Below are positions 17,484-26,605 of a DNA stretch of 64,000 nucleotides, piece after piece. The position numbers were made by a program, and so were the translations under genes. The stretch's first letter is position 1; each line of letters begins with the position of its first letter. The notes under the pieces are model-generated. The model was given only the letters and a program-made list of their open reading frames with translations. It made no database searches and was not told the DNA's origin. Source of the DNA: Nocardioides jejuensis (GTDB lineage Bacteria > Actinomycetota > Actinomycetes > Propionibacteriales > Nocardioidaceae); the NCBI RefSeq assembly GCF_004337475.1, contig NZ_SJZJ01000005.1, positions 87,178 through 151,177 on the forward strand, given 5' to 3'.

Positions 17484-18697
17484 GCCTGGTGAAGCGGCTC
17501 GTCGGCGCCGCGGCGACCAACGGGATCGCCCTCGTCCTCGGCGTACTCACCGGCGTGCTCACGGCGCGCGGTCTGGAGCCGCACGACCGCGGCGTGCTGA
17601 TCGCACTGGTGGCCTGGGGAGCGCTCTTCGGCACGCTCACGCTGATCGGTCTCGACGAGTCGGTCATCTATCACTCGCGCGGCTCGCTCGCCCACGCGCT
17701 CGCGCATCGCCGCCGGCTGACCGGACCGGCGCTCGTCCAGTCCCTCGCGGGGCTCGTCCTGACCCTCGTCGTCGGTCTGGCCGTCGTCCGGCCGACGAAC
17801 GTCGACGACGTCATCGCGGTCGTGCTGCCGCTCCTGATCGTGCCGCTCAACACGATCAGCGTGATGTCGCTGGCGCCGCTCCGCGCGGCCGAGCTGACCC
17901 GCTCGTGGAACCGGCTCCGCATCCTTCCGAACCTGGTCTACGCGGCGGGTCTCGGACTCCTCGTCGCCAGCGGGACGCTGACCGTCGTCACCGGCCTGGT
18001 CGTGCTCGTCGTCGGCAACGCTGCCACCGCCATTCTCTGCGTACGCCGGATAGCCCGTCTCGAGCGTTCGGTGACGGACGTCGCCGTGGTCGACCACGCC
18101 GCGGTGAGGGCGTATGGGTCCAAGCTGACGCTCGCGCTCCTTCCCCAGCAGCTCGGGCCCCGTGTCGACCAGCTGCTGCTTCCGCTGTTGGTATCGCCCG
18201 CGGCGCTCGGTGTCTACGCGGTGGCTGCCGCGATTGCGTCGATCGTCCTGACCGTCGCGGTCACCCTCGAGCAGGTGCTCTTTCCACGGCTCGTCGCCGA
18301 GCGGAGCGGTCGGCGCAACCTGCTGCTCCTGATCGGAGCAGTCGCTGGGCTCGCCGTCCTCGGGTCGGTTGTCATCGCCGCCGGTGCCGAGCCCCTCATC
18401 CGCGTCGTCTACGGAGCGAGCTACACCGACGCGGCGATCGCCGTGCCGCTGCTGCTCGCGGCTGCCGTCGTCCGGGTGGTCGGATCGGGCCTGTCGGCCG
18501 CTGCGAAGGCAGGCGGCCAGCTGCGCGCGCTGACAACTGCCAACTGGGTGGGCGTGGGCGCCACCCTGGTCCTGCTGCCCTTTGCGGCGCCGCACGGGCT
18601 CGAGGCGGTGGCGCTGACCAGCCTCTCGGGAGCTGTGGCGACCGCAGTTGTCCTCGTCTCGGCGGTGCTGCGGCGCCCGGTCGGTGAGGTCGCATGA
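17480..18697 (+). CDS. Wzx-like polysaccharide flippase (block B)
   Basis: A 405-residue protein with about 12 hydrophobic segments, beginning VSLVKRLVGAAATNGIALVLG, in the MOP flippase style. Charged residues at the ends of the first segments (TARGLEPHDRG) are typical. It presumably moves the block B lipid-linked repeat unit outward. GTG start overlapping the double glycosyltransferase stop; 4-base overlap with the polymerase-like gene. It is not a close copy of the flippase at 4952. Confidence 0.8.
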   Translation: MSLVKRLVGAAATNGIALVLGVLTGVLTARGLEPHDRGVLIALVAWGALFGTLTLIGLDESVIYHSRGSLAHALAHRRRLTGPALVQSLAGLVLTLVVGLAVVRPTNVDDVIAVVLPLLIVPLNTISVMSLAPLRAAELTRSWNRLRILPNLVYAAGLGLLVASGTLTVVTGLVVLVVGNAATAILCVRRIARLERSVTDVAVVDHAAVRAYGSKLTLALLPQQLGPRVDQLLLPLLVSPAALGVYAVAAAIASIVLTVAVTLEQVLFPRLVAERSGRRNLLLLIGAVAGLAVLGSVVIAAGAEPLIRVVYGASYTDAAIAVPLLLAAAVVRVVGSGLSAAAKAGGQLRALTTANWVGVGATLVLLPFAAPHGLEAVALTSLSGAVATAVVLVSAVLRRPVGEVA

Positions 18698-19998
18698 GCC
18701 TCGCGGACGCGATCCTCCTCGACTCGATTGTCTGGCCCCTGTGCGGTGCGCTGCTGGTCCTTGGCAAGCGCCTGACCGCCACCCATCCCGCGTCGATGTA
18801 CCTGATCTTCCACGTGCTCGTCTTCAGCTCGCGGTCATGGGGCCTCGTCGGCGGCGCTGACCGCTTCATGCAGATGACCGATGCCGAGGCGGTCCGTGCG
18901 CTGGTGATGGCCGACGTGCTGCTCGCCGTGCTCACCGCGTCGTGGCTGCTCCCGGCTCCCGCGCGCTGGGACGAGCGTCCGGCGTCCGTGAAGCCGATGA
19001 ACCCGAGTGTCTTCCTCGCGGTGTCGATCGTCGCCCTGCCGATCGGCCTCTACTTCCTCGCGACCAACACCTACACCGCCGGCAGCGGGCTCCAGGACCG
19101 GGCGATCTCGACGTCGTACGAGATCTTCGCGATCACGTGGCCGGGCCTGGTCCTGCTCGCTGCGGTCTACCTCTACGGCTTCCGCTGGTACCTCGTCGGC
19201 CCGCTGGCGGCGTACCTCCTCTTCATGGGTCTGCAGGGAGAGGGACGCTTCCGGCTGATCCTTCCCTCGATCCTCGTCGCGCAGATCTATCTCGACCGGA
19301 AGGGGCGCAAGCTCCCGGACCTGCGCGTGCTGGTGCTGCTCGGCGCCCTCGTGGTCGCCTTCCCGGGGCTCGATGCCCTGGGCGAGTCCTACCGGACCGG
19401 GACCCTCAGCACCTCCAGCGTCGTGAAGACGCTGACGGAGTCGTTCGGAGACCTGAGCGGCGGCACGACCTCGGACCAGCAGATCTTCGACCAGTTCGCG
19501 GTCTCGCTGACGCTGAGCGACGAGCTCGGCCACCCGCAGTACGGCCGACACTTCGTGGACCTGCTCGCGCTGCCGATCCCGCGTCCGCTGTGGCCGGACA
19601 AGCCGGCGACCAACGAGCACCTGATCGCGATCTCGACGGTGCACCGGCCACTGGCCGAGGTCGGCACGGTCTTCACGCTTCCCGGGGAGCTCTACACGGA
19701 CTGGCGCTGGCCGGGCGTCGTGATCCTCGGCTTCGCCCTGGGGCGCTTCCTGCTGTGGATCTACCACCGTGCGTACACGCTGGGCTACGGGAGCGTCGGC
19801 CACTTCGTCTACCTGCTGCTGGCGGCGTTCTTCGTCCAGACCTTCCGCGACGGGCTCTCGACGCTGCCGATCTTCCTGCTCGTCGAGAACGCGCCGCTCA
19901 TGGCGATGGCCCTGATCAGCCTGCACTGGAAGCAGCCCAAACCGGAGGGGCACGGCCTGGCCCCCGGGTACGCCGCCTGGCTGAGGAGTCGCGCATGA
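18694..19998 (+). CDS. Wzy-like polysaccharide polymerase (block B)
   Basis: A 434-residue polytopic membrane protein with about 10-11 hydrophobic segments. A long extracytoplasmic loop holds QIFDQFAVSL and IPRPLWPDKPATN, the latter matching the motif in the block A polymerase, so both belong to one O-antigen-polymerase-like group. It sits between a flippase and a glycosyltransferase with 4-base overlaps, the normal place for Wzy. No sulfate- or sugar-specific feature is visible. Confidence 0.72.
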   Translation: MSLADAILLDSIVWPLCGALLVLGKRLTATHPASMYLIFHVLVFSSRSWGLVGGADRFMQMTDAEAVRALVMADVLLAVLTASWLLPAPARWDERPASVKPMNPSVFLAVSIVALPIGLYFLATNTYTAGSGLQDRAISTSYEIFAITWPGLVLLAAVYLYGFRWYLVGPLAAYLLFMGLQGEGRFRLILPSILVAQIYLDRKGRKLPDLRVLVLLGALVVAFPGLDALGESYRTGTLSTSSVVKTLTESFGDLSGGTTSDQQIFDQFAVSLTLSDELGHPQYGRHFVDLLALPIPRPLWPDKPATNEHLIAISTVHRPLAEVGTVFTLPGELYTDWRWPGVVILGFALGRFLLWIYHRAYTLGYGSVGHFVYLLLAAFFVQTFRDGLSTLPIFLLVENAPLMAMALISLHWKQPKPEGHGLAPGYAAWLRSRA

Positions 19999-22142
19999 CC
20001 GGCCGTCGCACGACCATCGTCGCCCACCCCGGAGTCCAGCACAGCGCAGACCTGGCCCGGGCCCTCGACGCGAGCGGGGACCTGCTCCAGCTCGTGACCG
20101 GACTCCAGGTCGGCGCGGACGCGGCATGGCCGTGGTCTGCGGCGCGCGCGCAGCGGGGCCTGCAGCGGAGGACGACGCAGCTCGACGATGCCCGTATCGC
20201 CCGCCGTATGCCGCTGGTGTACGCCGGTGCCCGCGGCCTCCGCCGCTGGCCGGGCCTGCAGTCGCGGATCCAGTCGAGGCTCGATGGAAGCTGGTTCGCC
20301 GCGGCCGTCCTGCGACAGCTGCCGCCGGACGTCGAGGTCGTCGTTGGCACGGACTTCTCGGCCGGCCCCTTGTTCGACCGGCTCCGTCGCGAGCGGCCGG
20401 ATGTCGTCCGCGTGCTCGACGTCAGTCACCCCAACGACGAGGCGCGGCGCGCTCTCCTGACGCGGGATGCCGCACGCTGGGACCTGCGCCGTGCGGACTA
20501 CGACGACTGGCACGAGGAGCCGTTCGGTGACCAGACGCAGGAGTACGCCTTGGCCGAGCTGGTGGTCGTGGCTTCCGCGTTCTCGGCGTCCCAGCTCCCA
20601 GTGGGTCTGGACCGCTCGACCGTCCGCATCGTGCCGTACGGCATCGAGGTCACCGAGCCGCCTGCCCCTGCTCCGGGCAATGCACGGCCCCGTGTCCTCT
20701 TCGTTGGTGCGCTGAGCGAACGCAAGGGGATCAGCCTGCTGCTGCGTGCCGCGCGCGAGCTGGCGGCCGAAGTAGACGTGGATCTGGTGGGGCAGCTCGG
20801 CGGCGCCTATGTCCTCCCGTCCGATCTGCCGTCGAACGTGCGCTGGCATCGCGGACTCGACAACAGCCAGGTCGCGGCGATGTTCCGCGCGGCCGATCTC
20901 TTCGTGCTCCCGGCGATGTGCGAGGGATTCGGCCGCGTGCTGCTCGAAGCACTCGCCCACGGCACACCGGTGCTGGCCACGACGGCCTCGGGTGCGCCGG
21001 ACATCAAGCGCGAGGTGCCGCGCGCCCCGGTCTCCCTCATGGACCCCGACGAGCGCGGCGACCTCGCGGGCCGGATCAGGGACGCGCTGGCTGCCGGGCG
21101 CCCACAGGACACGGGCTGGCACGACGAGTTCGCGGCCGCGTTCAGCCCGGCGGCGTACCAGCGGCGCTGGTCAGCGGTGCTGCGGGAGGCGAGGGCCGCG
21201 CGTGGAGCGGCGCGCAGCAGCGTGCACCCCACAGCCCGTAGCGCTGCCAGGACCGCGCACAACGCCGCTCTCGCGATCCGCGGGGGAGCCGTCGGCCCCC
21301 GGCGGATCGAGCGTCGGATCGCCGTGCTGGGCACGGGACGGAGCGGCACGACGGCGCTGATGGAGGCGATCGCGGCGGCGACCGGAGGGGCCGAGATCTA
21401 TGAGCCCTTCCGGCCGGCGTCGTCGCGTGCCGCGGCCCGGGTCGTGCCGTGGCACGAGTATCCCCGCGTTGCGCCGGACGCCTCCGCGCCGGAGCTGGAG
21501 GCTCTCGCACGCCGGGTCTTCGACGGTCGCGCGCTGAGCCGCTGGTCGGCGCAGTACACCTCCCCGGAGGAGCTCGGCCGCGCGACGACCCTGGTGGTCA
21601 AGGACGTCCGGCTCAACCGGTCCGTCGGCTGGCTCGAACGGGTCCTGCCTGAGATCGAGCCCGTCGTGGTCGTACGCCATCCGGTGGACGTCGTCGCCTC
21701 CATGCTGGCGGGGGGCGTCGGGTGGAAGGACTGGTCGTGGTCGCAGTGCGTGGCTCCGGCCGCCGCTGCGCTGAACGTCGAGGCCGCCGATCTCGCGGCG
21801 CCCGACAGCCACCGGGCCCTGTGGCTGATGGCCGTCTGGATTGCGGACACCCGTCTCGCGCTCCTCGAGCGGCAGCGGTCGCACGTGATCGCCTACGAGG
21901 ACCTGCTTGCGGACCCGGCCACGAGCCTCGCTGGGGTGATGCGAGACGGCGATGCGCTCGACCGTGCCGTGGCACGACTCGCGAGCCCGTCCGCGGTCGC
22001 CAGCCCGCGGTTCGTGGCGGGTGCGCCCGCGGACTGGAGCGGCCTGCCGGTGGCCGACATGCTCGGCCTGGCACGGTCGTTCGGTCTCGACTTCTACGGT
22101 GCCGAGGCCTCCGCACCGACCGGTCCGCTCGAGGTCCGGTGA
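19995..22142 (+). CDS. Glycosyltransferase-sulfotransferase fusion protein
   Basis: A 715-residue single chain. Residues 1-400 form a GT4 glycosyltransferase: FVGALSERKGISLLLRAA near 236-253, then CEGFGRVLLEALAHGTPVLA with the EX7E pair E310/E318. A basic, Ala-rich linker (about 400-438) follows. Residues 441-715 form a sulfotransferase: PAPS 5' loop LGTGRSGTTALM at 445-456 and 3'-phosphate motif VVVRHPVDVVASML with R561 and S569. The enzyme could add a sugar and sulfate it, or sulfate its acceptor. The ATG overlaps the Wzy stop by 4 bases. No frameshift or internal stop is present, so the fusion is real in this sequence. Confidence 0.88.
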   Translation: MTGRRTTIVAHPGVQHSADLARALDASGDLLQLVTGLQVGADAAWPWSAARAQRGLQRRTTQLDDARIARRMPLVYAGARGLRRWPGLQSRIQSRLDGSWFAAAVLRQLPPDVEVVVGTDFSAGPLFDRLRRERPDVVRVLDVSHPNDEARRALLTRDAARWDLRRADYDDWHEEPFGDQTQEYALAELVVVASAFSASQLPVGLDRSTVRIVPYGIEVTEPPAPAPGNARPRVLFVGALSERKGISLLLRAARELAAEVDVDLVGQLGGAYVLPSDLPSNVRWHRGLDNSQVAAMFRAADLFVLPAMCEGFGRVLLEALAHGTPVLATTASGAPDIKREVPRAPVSLMDPDERGDLAGRIRDALAAGRPQDTGWHDEFAAAFSPAAYQRRWSAVLREARAARGAARSSVHPTARSAARTAHNAALAIRGGAVGPRRIERRIAVLGTGRSGTTALMEAIAAATGGAEIYEPFRPASSRAAARVVPWHEYPRVAPDASAPELEALARRVFDGRALSRWSAQYTSPEELGRATTLVVKDVRLNRSVGWLERVLPEIEPVVVVRHPVDVVASMLAGGVGWKDWSWSQCVAPAAAALNVEAADLAAPDSHRALWLMAVWIADTRLALLERQRSHVIAYEDLLADPATSLAGVMRDGDALDRAVARLASPSAVASPRFVAGAPADWSGLPVADMLGLARSFGLDFYGAEASAPTGPLEVR

Positions 22143-22173
22143 GCGCGGGCCCGGCCGCCACTAGGGTCAGCGC

Positions 22174-22953
22174 ATGTCCTTCTTGAGGAACCCGGACAAC
22201 CGTCGGGTGATGGCCGCGAAGGCGTGGGTCGCCGAGGCCCTCTGCTCGCCCGCCATGGGGCGTGCGGTTACCCGCGCCACCGGCGGCGTCGTACGCGTGA
22301 AGGGGCTGCGCATCGACACCCGGTCCGCTGCGCTCGATCCCGGGGTGCCGGCGGCACTGCTGTTCCGCATCTACGAGGGTGCGGAGCTGCGCCTCCTCGA
22401 GGCCCACGTCGAACCCTCGGCCTGTGTGGTCGAGCTCGGCACCAGCCTCGGGGTCGTGGGCAGCGCTGCGGCGCGCGCGCTCGAGCCGGGCGCCCGCTAC
22501 GTCGGCGTCGAGGCGAACCCGGCGCTCGTCGGGCTGGCGCTGCGCAACGTCCGTGCAAACGCTCCGCAGGTCGCGGCAGACGTGCTTCACGGGGCCATCG
22601 ACTACTCCCGCGCAGCGGGAGACACGACGGCGTTCCGGAGCGAGGGGAGTCACCTCGCCTCGGCGCTCGGCGAGGGCCCGGGTTTCGTCGCGCCGGTGGT
22701 CCGGCTCGGCGACCTGCTCCGCGAGCAGGGCGTAGGGGACTACACGCTGCTCATGGACATCGAGGGGGCCGAGGCGGGTCTGCTCGAGCGTGACTCGGCT
22801 GCCCTGGAGTGGTGTCGACAGATGATCGTGGAGTTCCACGACACGACGTTCGCGGGCCGGGCATGGAGCCGGGCTGAGCTCGCTGCCCGCGTCGATGACC
22901 TCGGGTTCCGCCGCGTGGCGGAGTACGGCAGCGTCGTCGTCTACGCGCGCTGA
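22174..22953 (+). CDS. FkbM-family methyltransferase
   Basis: A 259-residue SAM-dependent methyltransferase. Motif I is VVELGTSLGVVGSAAA, followed by YVGVEANPALVGLA (acidic residue binding SAM ribose) and the FkbM signature LLMDIEGAEAGLL with VEFHD after it. FkbM enzymes O-methylate sugars or small molecules; at the end of block B a sugar hydroxyl of the repeat unit is the likely target. The gene begins 31 bases after the fusion gene, and its 3' end overlaps the converging PqqD-like gene by 13 bases. Confidence 0.82.
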   Translation: MSFLRNPDNRRVMAAKAWVAEALCSPAMGRAVTRATGGVVRVKGLRIDTRSAALDPGVPAALLFRIYEGAELRLLEAHVEPSACVVELGTSLGVVGSAAARALEPGARYVGVEANPALVGLALRNVRANAPQVAADVLHGAIDYSRAAGDTTAFRSEGSHLASALGEGPGFVAPVVRLGDLLREQGVGDYTLLMDIEGAEAGLLERDSAALEWCRQMIVEFHDTTFAGRAWSRAELAARVDDLGFRRVAEYGSVVVYAR

Positions 22954-23210
22954 CGCCCGGCCAGGCCAGCGGCCTCCAGCTGTGCGAGGAACGGCGGCAC
23001 CACGTCGTCCGCCATGCCCGCCTCGACGGTGGCGCGGACCAGCTCCTCCGCGGTCGCCGGCAGCAACCCCCAGATGTACGCAGCGGACCCCTCGAGGATC
23101 ACGGGCGGATGCCCCGGGCGTGACGGATCGAGGATCGCCACGCGATCCGGACCGGTCGCCACCGCGAGGCCGGGCGTGGGCCGCCAGACCTCAGCCGCGG
23201 CGTCGCCCAC
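22941..23210 (-). CDS. PqqD-like small protein (89 aa)
   Basis: A short protein with the PqqD/RRE-type layout: a beta-rich start (LAVATGPDRVAILDPSRP), VILEGSAAYIWGLL and a closing helix (FLAQLEAAGLAGRQ). PqqD-like domains bind peptides and present them to modifying enzymes. The GTG start lies inside the end of the BY-kinase gene (20-base overlap), so the two are translated together. A second PqqD-like protein is encoded divergently at 24689 beside an HprK-like kinase. What peptide it binds is unknown. Confidence 0.65.
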   Translation of the reverse strand: MGDAAAEVWRPTPGLAVATGPDRVAILDPSRPGHPPVILEGSAAYIWGLLPATAEELVRATVEAGMADDVVPPFLAQLEAAGLAGRQRA

Positions 23211-24609
23211 CGTCGCTCTTGCTCGTGCGGCGTCCCCGACGGCTCGCGGCGCCGAAGTAGCCGTAGCCGTAGCCGTCGTACGCGTAGCGGTTGGAGCGCT
23301 TCGCCATCCGGTTGATCACCGTGCCCAGCATGCGTGCATTGACCGCGTCCAGCGCCTGCAGCGAGCGCGAGAGGTCGTCCTCGACGGTGTTGCGGGCGTT
23401 GACCACGACGAAGGCACCGTCGGCGTTGCGGGCGGCGACGGCCGCGTCGGTCACCGGGAGGAGCGGCGGGGCGTCGATGACGACGTACGACCGCTCCCGG
23501 AGGCCGTCCACGAGCCGACGCCAGGCGTGCGTGCCGAGGAGCTCGCTCGGGTTCGGCGGAAGCGGGCCCGAGGTGAGGACGCGGAGACGCGGCGCGCCCG
23601 GCACGTCCTGCAACGCCTCCTCGAGGTCGAGCTGGCCGGTCAGGACGCTGGTCAGGCCGATGGCGTCGTCGAGCTGGAACTTCTTCGCCTGGGTGGGGCG
23701 GCGGAGGTCGGCGTCGATGAGGACGACCTGCTCGCCCATGTTCTCCAGCGTCATCGCGATGTTGCTGGCGATCGTGGACTTTCCGTCGCCGGGACGGGGG
23801 CTGGTGATGACGAAGACCCGCGGCGGCGCGTCGACGTCCATGTACATGAGGTTCGTCCGGAGCTTGCGGAACGCCTCCGCGGTGCGCGGGTCCTCCGTCG
23901 TACGCCGACCCGCGGTGTCGCCCGGTCGGAACAGGGGAGTCACCGGGATCTCGCCCACGACCGGCACCTGGAAACGCTCCTGGACGTCGGTCGCGAAGCG
24001 CAGGCGCTTGTCGAGGTTGCTGCGGATCGCGGAGTAGGCGAGCGCCAGCACGAGGCCCAAGGCCCCGCCGAGAAGGGTGTTGCGGGAGGTGTTCGGCGAG
24101 ATCGGGCTGGTCGGCAGTGCGGCCTGCTCGACCGGGATCACCCGTGGCGTGCCGTCCTTGAGCTTGCCGTCGGGCGCCTCGATCTTCGTCACCTCATTGG
24201 CGAGGGACCGCACCCAGGCGTCGGCGATCTGCTGGGCGAGCTTCGGCGTGCTCGCGCGGGCGGTGATCTTGAGCAGCACGGTGTCTTCCGGCTGGGCGAC
24301 CGAGATCTGCCCGACGAGGCCTGCGGGATTGGTCTTCAGGCCGAGATCGTCCACGACCCCCTGCGCCGTCGCCCGGCTCGTCGCGATGTCGACGTACGAC
24401 GTGGCGCGCGACTTGGCGAGCGAGTCGCTGACCGAGCCGAGCGCGAGGTCGGTCGTCGTGCCCGTGCTCACGAAGCCGTTGGCGTTGGCCGCGTAGACCT
24501 TGGGCATCGTGCTGCTGAGTCCGAAGGCGGCGATGGCACAGCCGGCGAGGATCAGCAGGGACCCGAACCAGTGGTTGCGCAGGGCCTTCAGGTAGTCGTT
24601 GAGGTCCAC
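23191..24609 (-). CDS. BY-kinase / Wzz-type polysaccharide co-polymerase
   Basis: A 472-residue Wzc/CapAB-like protein. The N-terminus (VDLNDYLKALRNHWFGSL) and two membrane segments around an extracytoplasmic loop form the chain-length (Wzz) part; the cytosolic kinase has Walker A SPRPGDGKST, Walker A' VVLIDADLRRP and Walker B YVVIDAPP, and a tyrosine cluster at the C-terminus (NRYAYDGYGYGYFG). It autophosphorylates on these tyrosines and controls polymer length and export. GTG start with no better alternative. Its likely phosphatase partner is encoded at 37096. Confidence 0.92.
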   Translation of the reverse strand: MDLNDYLKALRNHWFGSLLILAGCAIAAFGLSSTMPKVYAANANGFVSTGTTTDLALGSVSDSLAKSRATSYVDIATSRATAQGVVDDLGLKTNPAGLVGQISVAQPEDTVLLKITARASTPKLAQQIADAWVRSLANEVTKIEAPDGKLKDGTPRVIPVEQAALPTSPISPNTSRNTLLGGALGLVLALAYSAIRSNLDKRLRFATDVQERFQVPVVGEIPVTPLFRPGDTAGRRTTEDPRTAEAFRKLRTNLMYMDVDAPPRVFVITSPRPGDGKSTIASNIAMTLENMGEQVVLIDADLRRPTQAKKFQLDDAIGLTSVLTGQLDLEEALQDVPGAPRLRVLTSGPLPPNPSELLGTHAWRRLVDGLRERSYVVIDAPPLLPVTDAAVAARNADGAFVVVNARNTVEDDLSRSLQALDAVNARMLGTVINRMAKRSNRYAYDGYGYGYFGAASRRGRRTSKSDGGRRRG

Positions 24610-24688
24610 CCGGACTCTTTCTCGTGAAGCGAAGCGTCCGCCGAGCGTACGGGAGGCGGCCTCGTTCCGCGGCCGTACGCTGGCACTC

Positions 24689-24946
24689 ATGCAGATCCGC
24701 CGCCGGCCCGTCGTCGACGAGGTGACGATCGATGGCGAGACGGTCGTGCTGGTCGGCGAGTCAGCGCTGGCCCTGTCCGCGCCGGCTTCTGCGGCGCTCG
24801 GGCTCCTGACGGGTGAGTGGGTGGACGTCACCGCCTGGTTCGCCGAGGTCGAGCAGCTGCTCGGTCCGGCGCCGGAGGGTGCAGGCGCGCGTGACGGACT
24901 GGTCGCCGCGCTGGTCGCCGCAGACCTGGTCGAGGAGCGACCGTGA
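24689..24946 (+). CDS. PqqD-like small protein (85 aa)
   Basis: An 85-residue protein with the PqqD pattern: TIDGETVVLVGESALALSAP, a central helix ALGLLTGEW, and a final helix LVAALVAADLVEE. It overlaps the HprK-like gene by 4 bases (GTGA), so the two proteins are probably partners. Divergent from the BY-kinase with 79 bases between them. The pairing of a PqqD-like protein with an HprK-related kinase is a known but poorly understood association, also seen in lasso-peptide clusters such as that of paeninodin. Confidence 0.65.
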   Translation: MQIRRRPVVDEVTIDGETVVLVGESALALSAPASAALGLLTGEWVDVTAWFAEVEQLLGPAPEGAGARDGLVAALVAADLVEERP

Positions 24947-25794
24947 CGGAAGCCGTCGACATCACCGCCCTCGGCGTCCCCGTGCGGCTCGAGCCCGTCG
25001 GGCCGTACGCCGACGAGGTGCGGGCTGCGCTCGCCCGGGCCTGGAGCCGGTGCGTGGGTCTGCCGCTGCTTCCGTGGGCTGCGGTCCGGGACCCGTTGGT
25101 GATCCGGGCCGAGCTGCTGGACGAGGGCGCCGACGAGCGGGACGACACCGTCCATGCGCGCCTCACGCGGTCGGGGGAGAGCGCGCTGGCGGGCGAGGTC
25201 AGTCATGTCGGCCGACACCGTCTCGACAGCCTCCTGACCGCCGTCACGCACGAGGTGACGGTCCGGGCGATCGACGCGAATCGCGGCTGCCTGCTGATGT
25301 TCCACGCGGCGGTCCTCGCCGACGGTGCAGGCCGGGCCATCGCCTTCATCGCCCGCAGTGGCACGGGAAAGACGACGCTGACCGCTGAGCTCGGCCAGCA
25401 GTGGCACTACCTGAGTGACGAGACGGCTGCCTTCATGGATGACGGCACCGTCGTGCCGTACCCCAAACCGCTGTCCATGTCTCGACCTGCCGTGGGCCTC
25501 AAGCTGGAGACGCCGGCGGACGACCTGGGCCTGCTCGGGGTGGCGCCCGCCCGTCTCGTGGGCCTGGTCCTCCTCGACCGGCGTGCCTCAGGGCCCGCAC
25601 GCCTCGTCGACGTCCCGGCCCCGCAGGCGCTCGTGGCACTCGCAGCCGAGAGCTCCGGCCTCGTCGACCTTCCCGGACCGCTCCGGCGGCTCGCTGCCCT
25701 CTGGGCCGCTCTCCCCGTCACCGGGCGCCTCGAGTACGCCGAGGCGCGCGACGCGGTCCGGTTGGTGCGTGACGTGGCGAGTCTCGCTACCTGA
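24943..25794 (+). CDS. HPr kinase-like P-loop protein
   Basis: A 283-residue protein resembling the C-terminal half of HPr kinase/phosphorylase: FHAAVLADG, the Walker A ARSGTGKTTL (K143) and HYLSDETAAF downstream. No HPr gene is nearby, and the N-terminal half is not that of HprK, so this is one of the HprK-related kinases that act outside sugar uptake, including those that phosphorylate peptides. It follows and overlaps a PqqD-like gene. Two secreted proteins and a nucleotidyltransferase follow it. The substrate is not known; a peptide or protein presented by the PqqD-like partner is an inference. Confidence 0.75.
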   Translation: MTEAVDITALGVPVRLEPVGPYADEVRAALARAWSRCVGLPLLPWAAVRDPLVIRAELLDEGADERDDTVHARLTRSGESALAGEVSHVGRHRLDSLLTAVTHEVTVRAIDANRGCLLMFHAAVLADGAGRAIAFIARSGTGKTTLTAELGQQWHYLSDETAAFMDDGTVVPYPKPLSMSRPAVGLKLETPADDLGLLGVAPARLVGLVLLDRRASGPARLVDVPAPQALVALAAESSGLVDLPGPLRRLAALWAALPVTGRLEYAEARDAVRLVRDVASLAT

Positions 25795-25880
25795 TCCAAC
25801 TTTCAATCGGTCTGGTCGCCTCGTACGCTGGTGCTGCTCCTTGAGGGAGGAGCTGACACGGCTGTGCTGGGAGGACCACC

Positions 25881-26519
25881 GTGACCGAAATCGATCGACG
25901 CACCGTCGCGCGTGCGGGCGTGTTCACCCTGCCCGTCATCACGCTCGCCACGGCTGCGCCGGCCTTTGCTGCGAGCGGCACCCCGTCGTGCCCGACGTGC
26001 CTGACGGCGACGGGTGGCGCGTTCACGGAGCAGGTCACGGTGCTCAACAACCAGACCGTGACGGCGACGACGAGCGGGACCTTCGCCTTCAACCTCAACT
26101 CCTCGAGCTGCGGCGTGGGCATCTTCAACCCGGGCTACACCATCACCGGCACGTCGACCACGATCGGCTACAGCGACGGCGCGACGCAGACGTTCAACTC
26201 CGTCATCTCCGGGGCCGGGACCTTCGGCGCGGCGAGTGCCTTCACCTCGACGTTTGCCCTGCCGACGACGACCACGAACTTCCCCAACGCTGTCTATCCG
26301 AGCGCGACGGCCAAGGAGCCGCGATCGATCACCGTGAGGTTCACGGCGATCTTCGTCGGCATCGGTGGCGTCCAGATCTCGTGCCCGTACACGGTGACGT
26401 TCGCCTTCGACAGCACCGGTGCGGGCACCATCGCGACCGTTCCGGTCACGGGCCCCGTCGGCGCCGGCACGGTCCAGTTCACGGCAACGGCCGGTGCAGG
26501 GACGATCACGAACGGCTGA
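25881..26519 (+). CDS. Small secreted protein with four cysteines, function unknown
   Basis: A 212-residue protein with a GTG start behind GGGAGG. The N-terminus (DRRTVARAGVFTLPVITLA, cleavage after APAFA) is a twin-arginine-like signal. The mature part is Thr/Gly-rich, probably all-beta, with cysteines in SCPTC, SSCGV and ISCPY. Nothing in it identifies an enzyme. It lies between an HprK-like kinase and another small secreted protein, so it may be a target of that system or a surface component. Not recognised as a known family. Confidence 0.7.
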   Translation: MTEIDRRTVARAGVFTLPVITLATAAPAFAASGTPSCPTCLTATGGAFTEQVTVLNNQTVTATTSGTFAFNLNSSSCGVGIFNPGYTITGTSTTIGYSDGATQTFNSVISGAGTFGAASAFTSTFALPTTTTNFPNAVYPSATAKEPRSITVRFTAIFVGIGGVQISCPYTVTFAFDSTGAGTIATVPVTGPVGAGTVQFTATAGAGTITNG

Positions 26520-26605
26520 GGGCGACTAGACCAGCGCCTTCGGCGATCCGCGCGATTCCGACGGGTCGATTACCCTTCAACCACTCAGGCTGAAATGGGG
26601 TTCAG

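Noticed and set aside
25836..25860. GCTCCT-AGGAGC hairpin before the secreted-protein gene as a riboswitch.
   Set aside because: Six base pairs only and no match to a known riboswitch core; could be chance or part of the ribosome site region.
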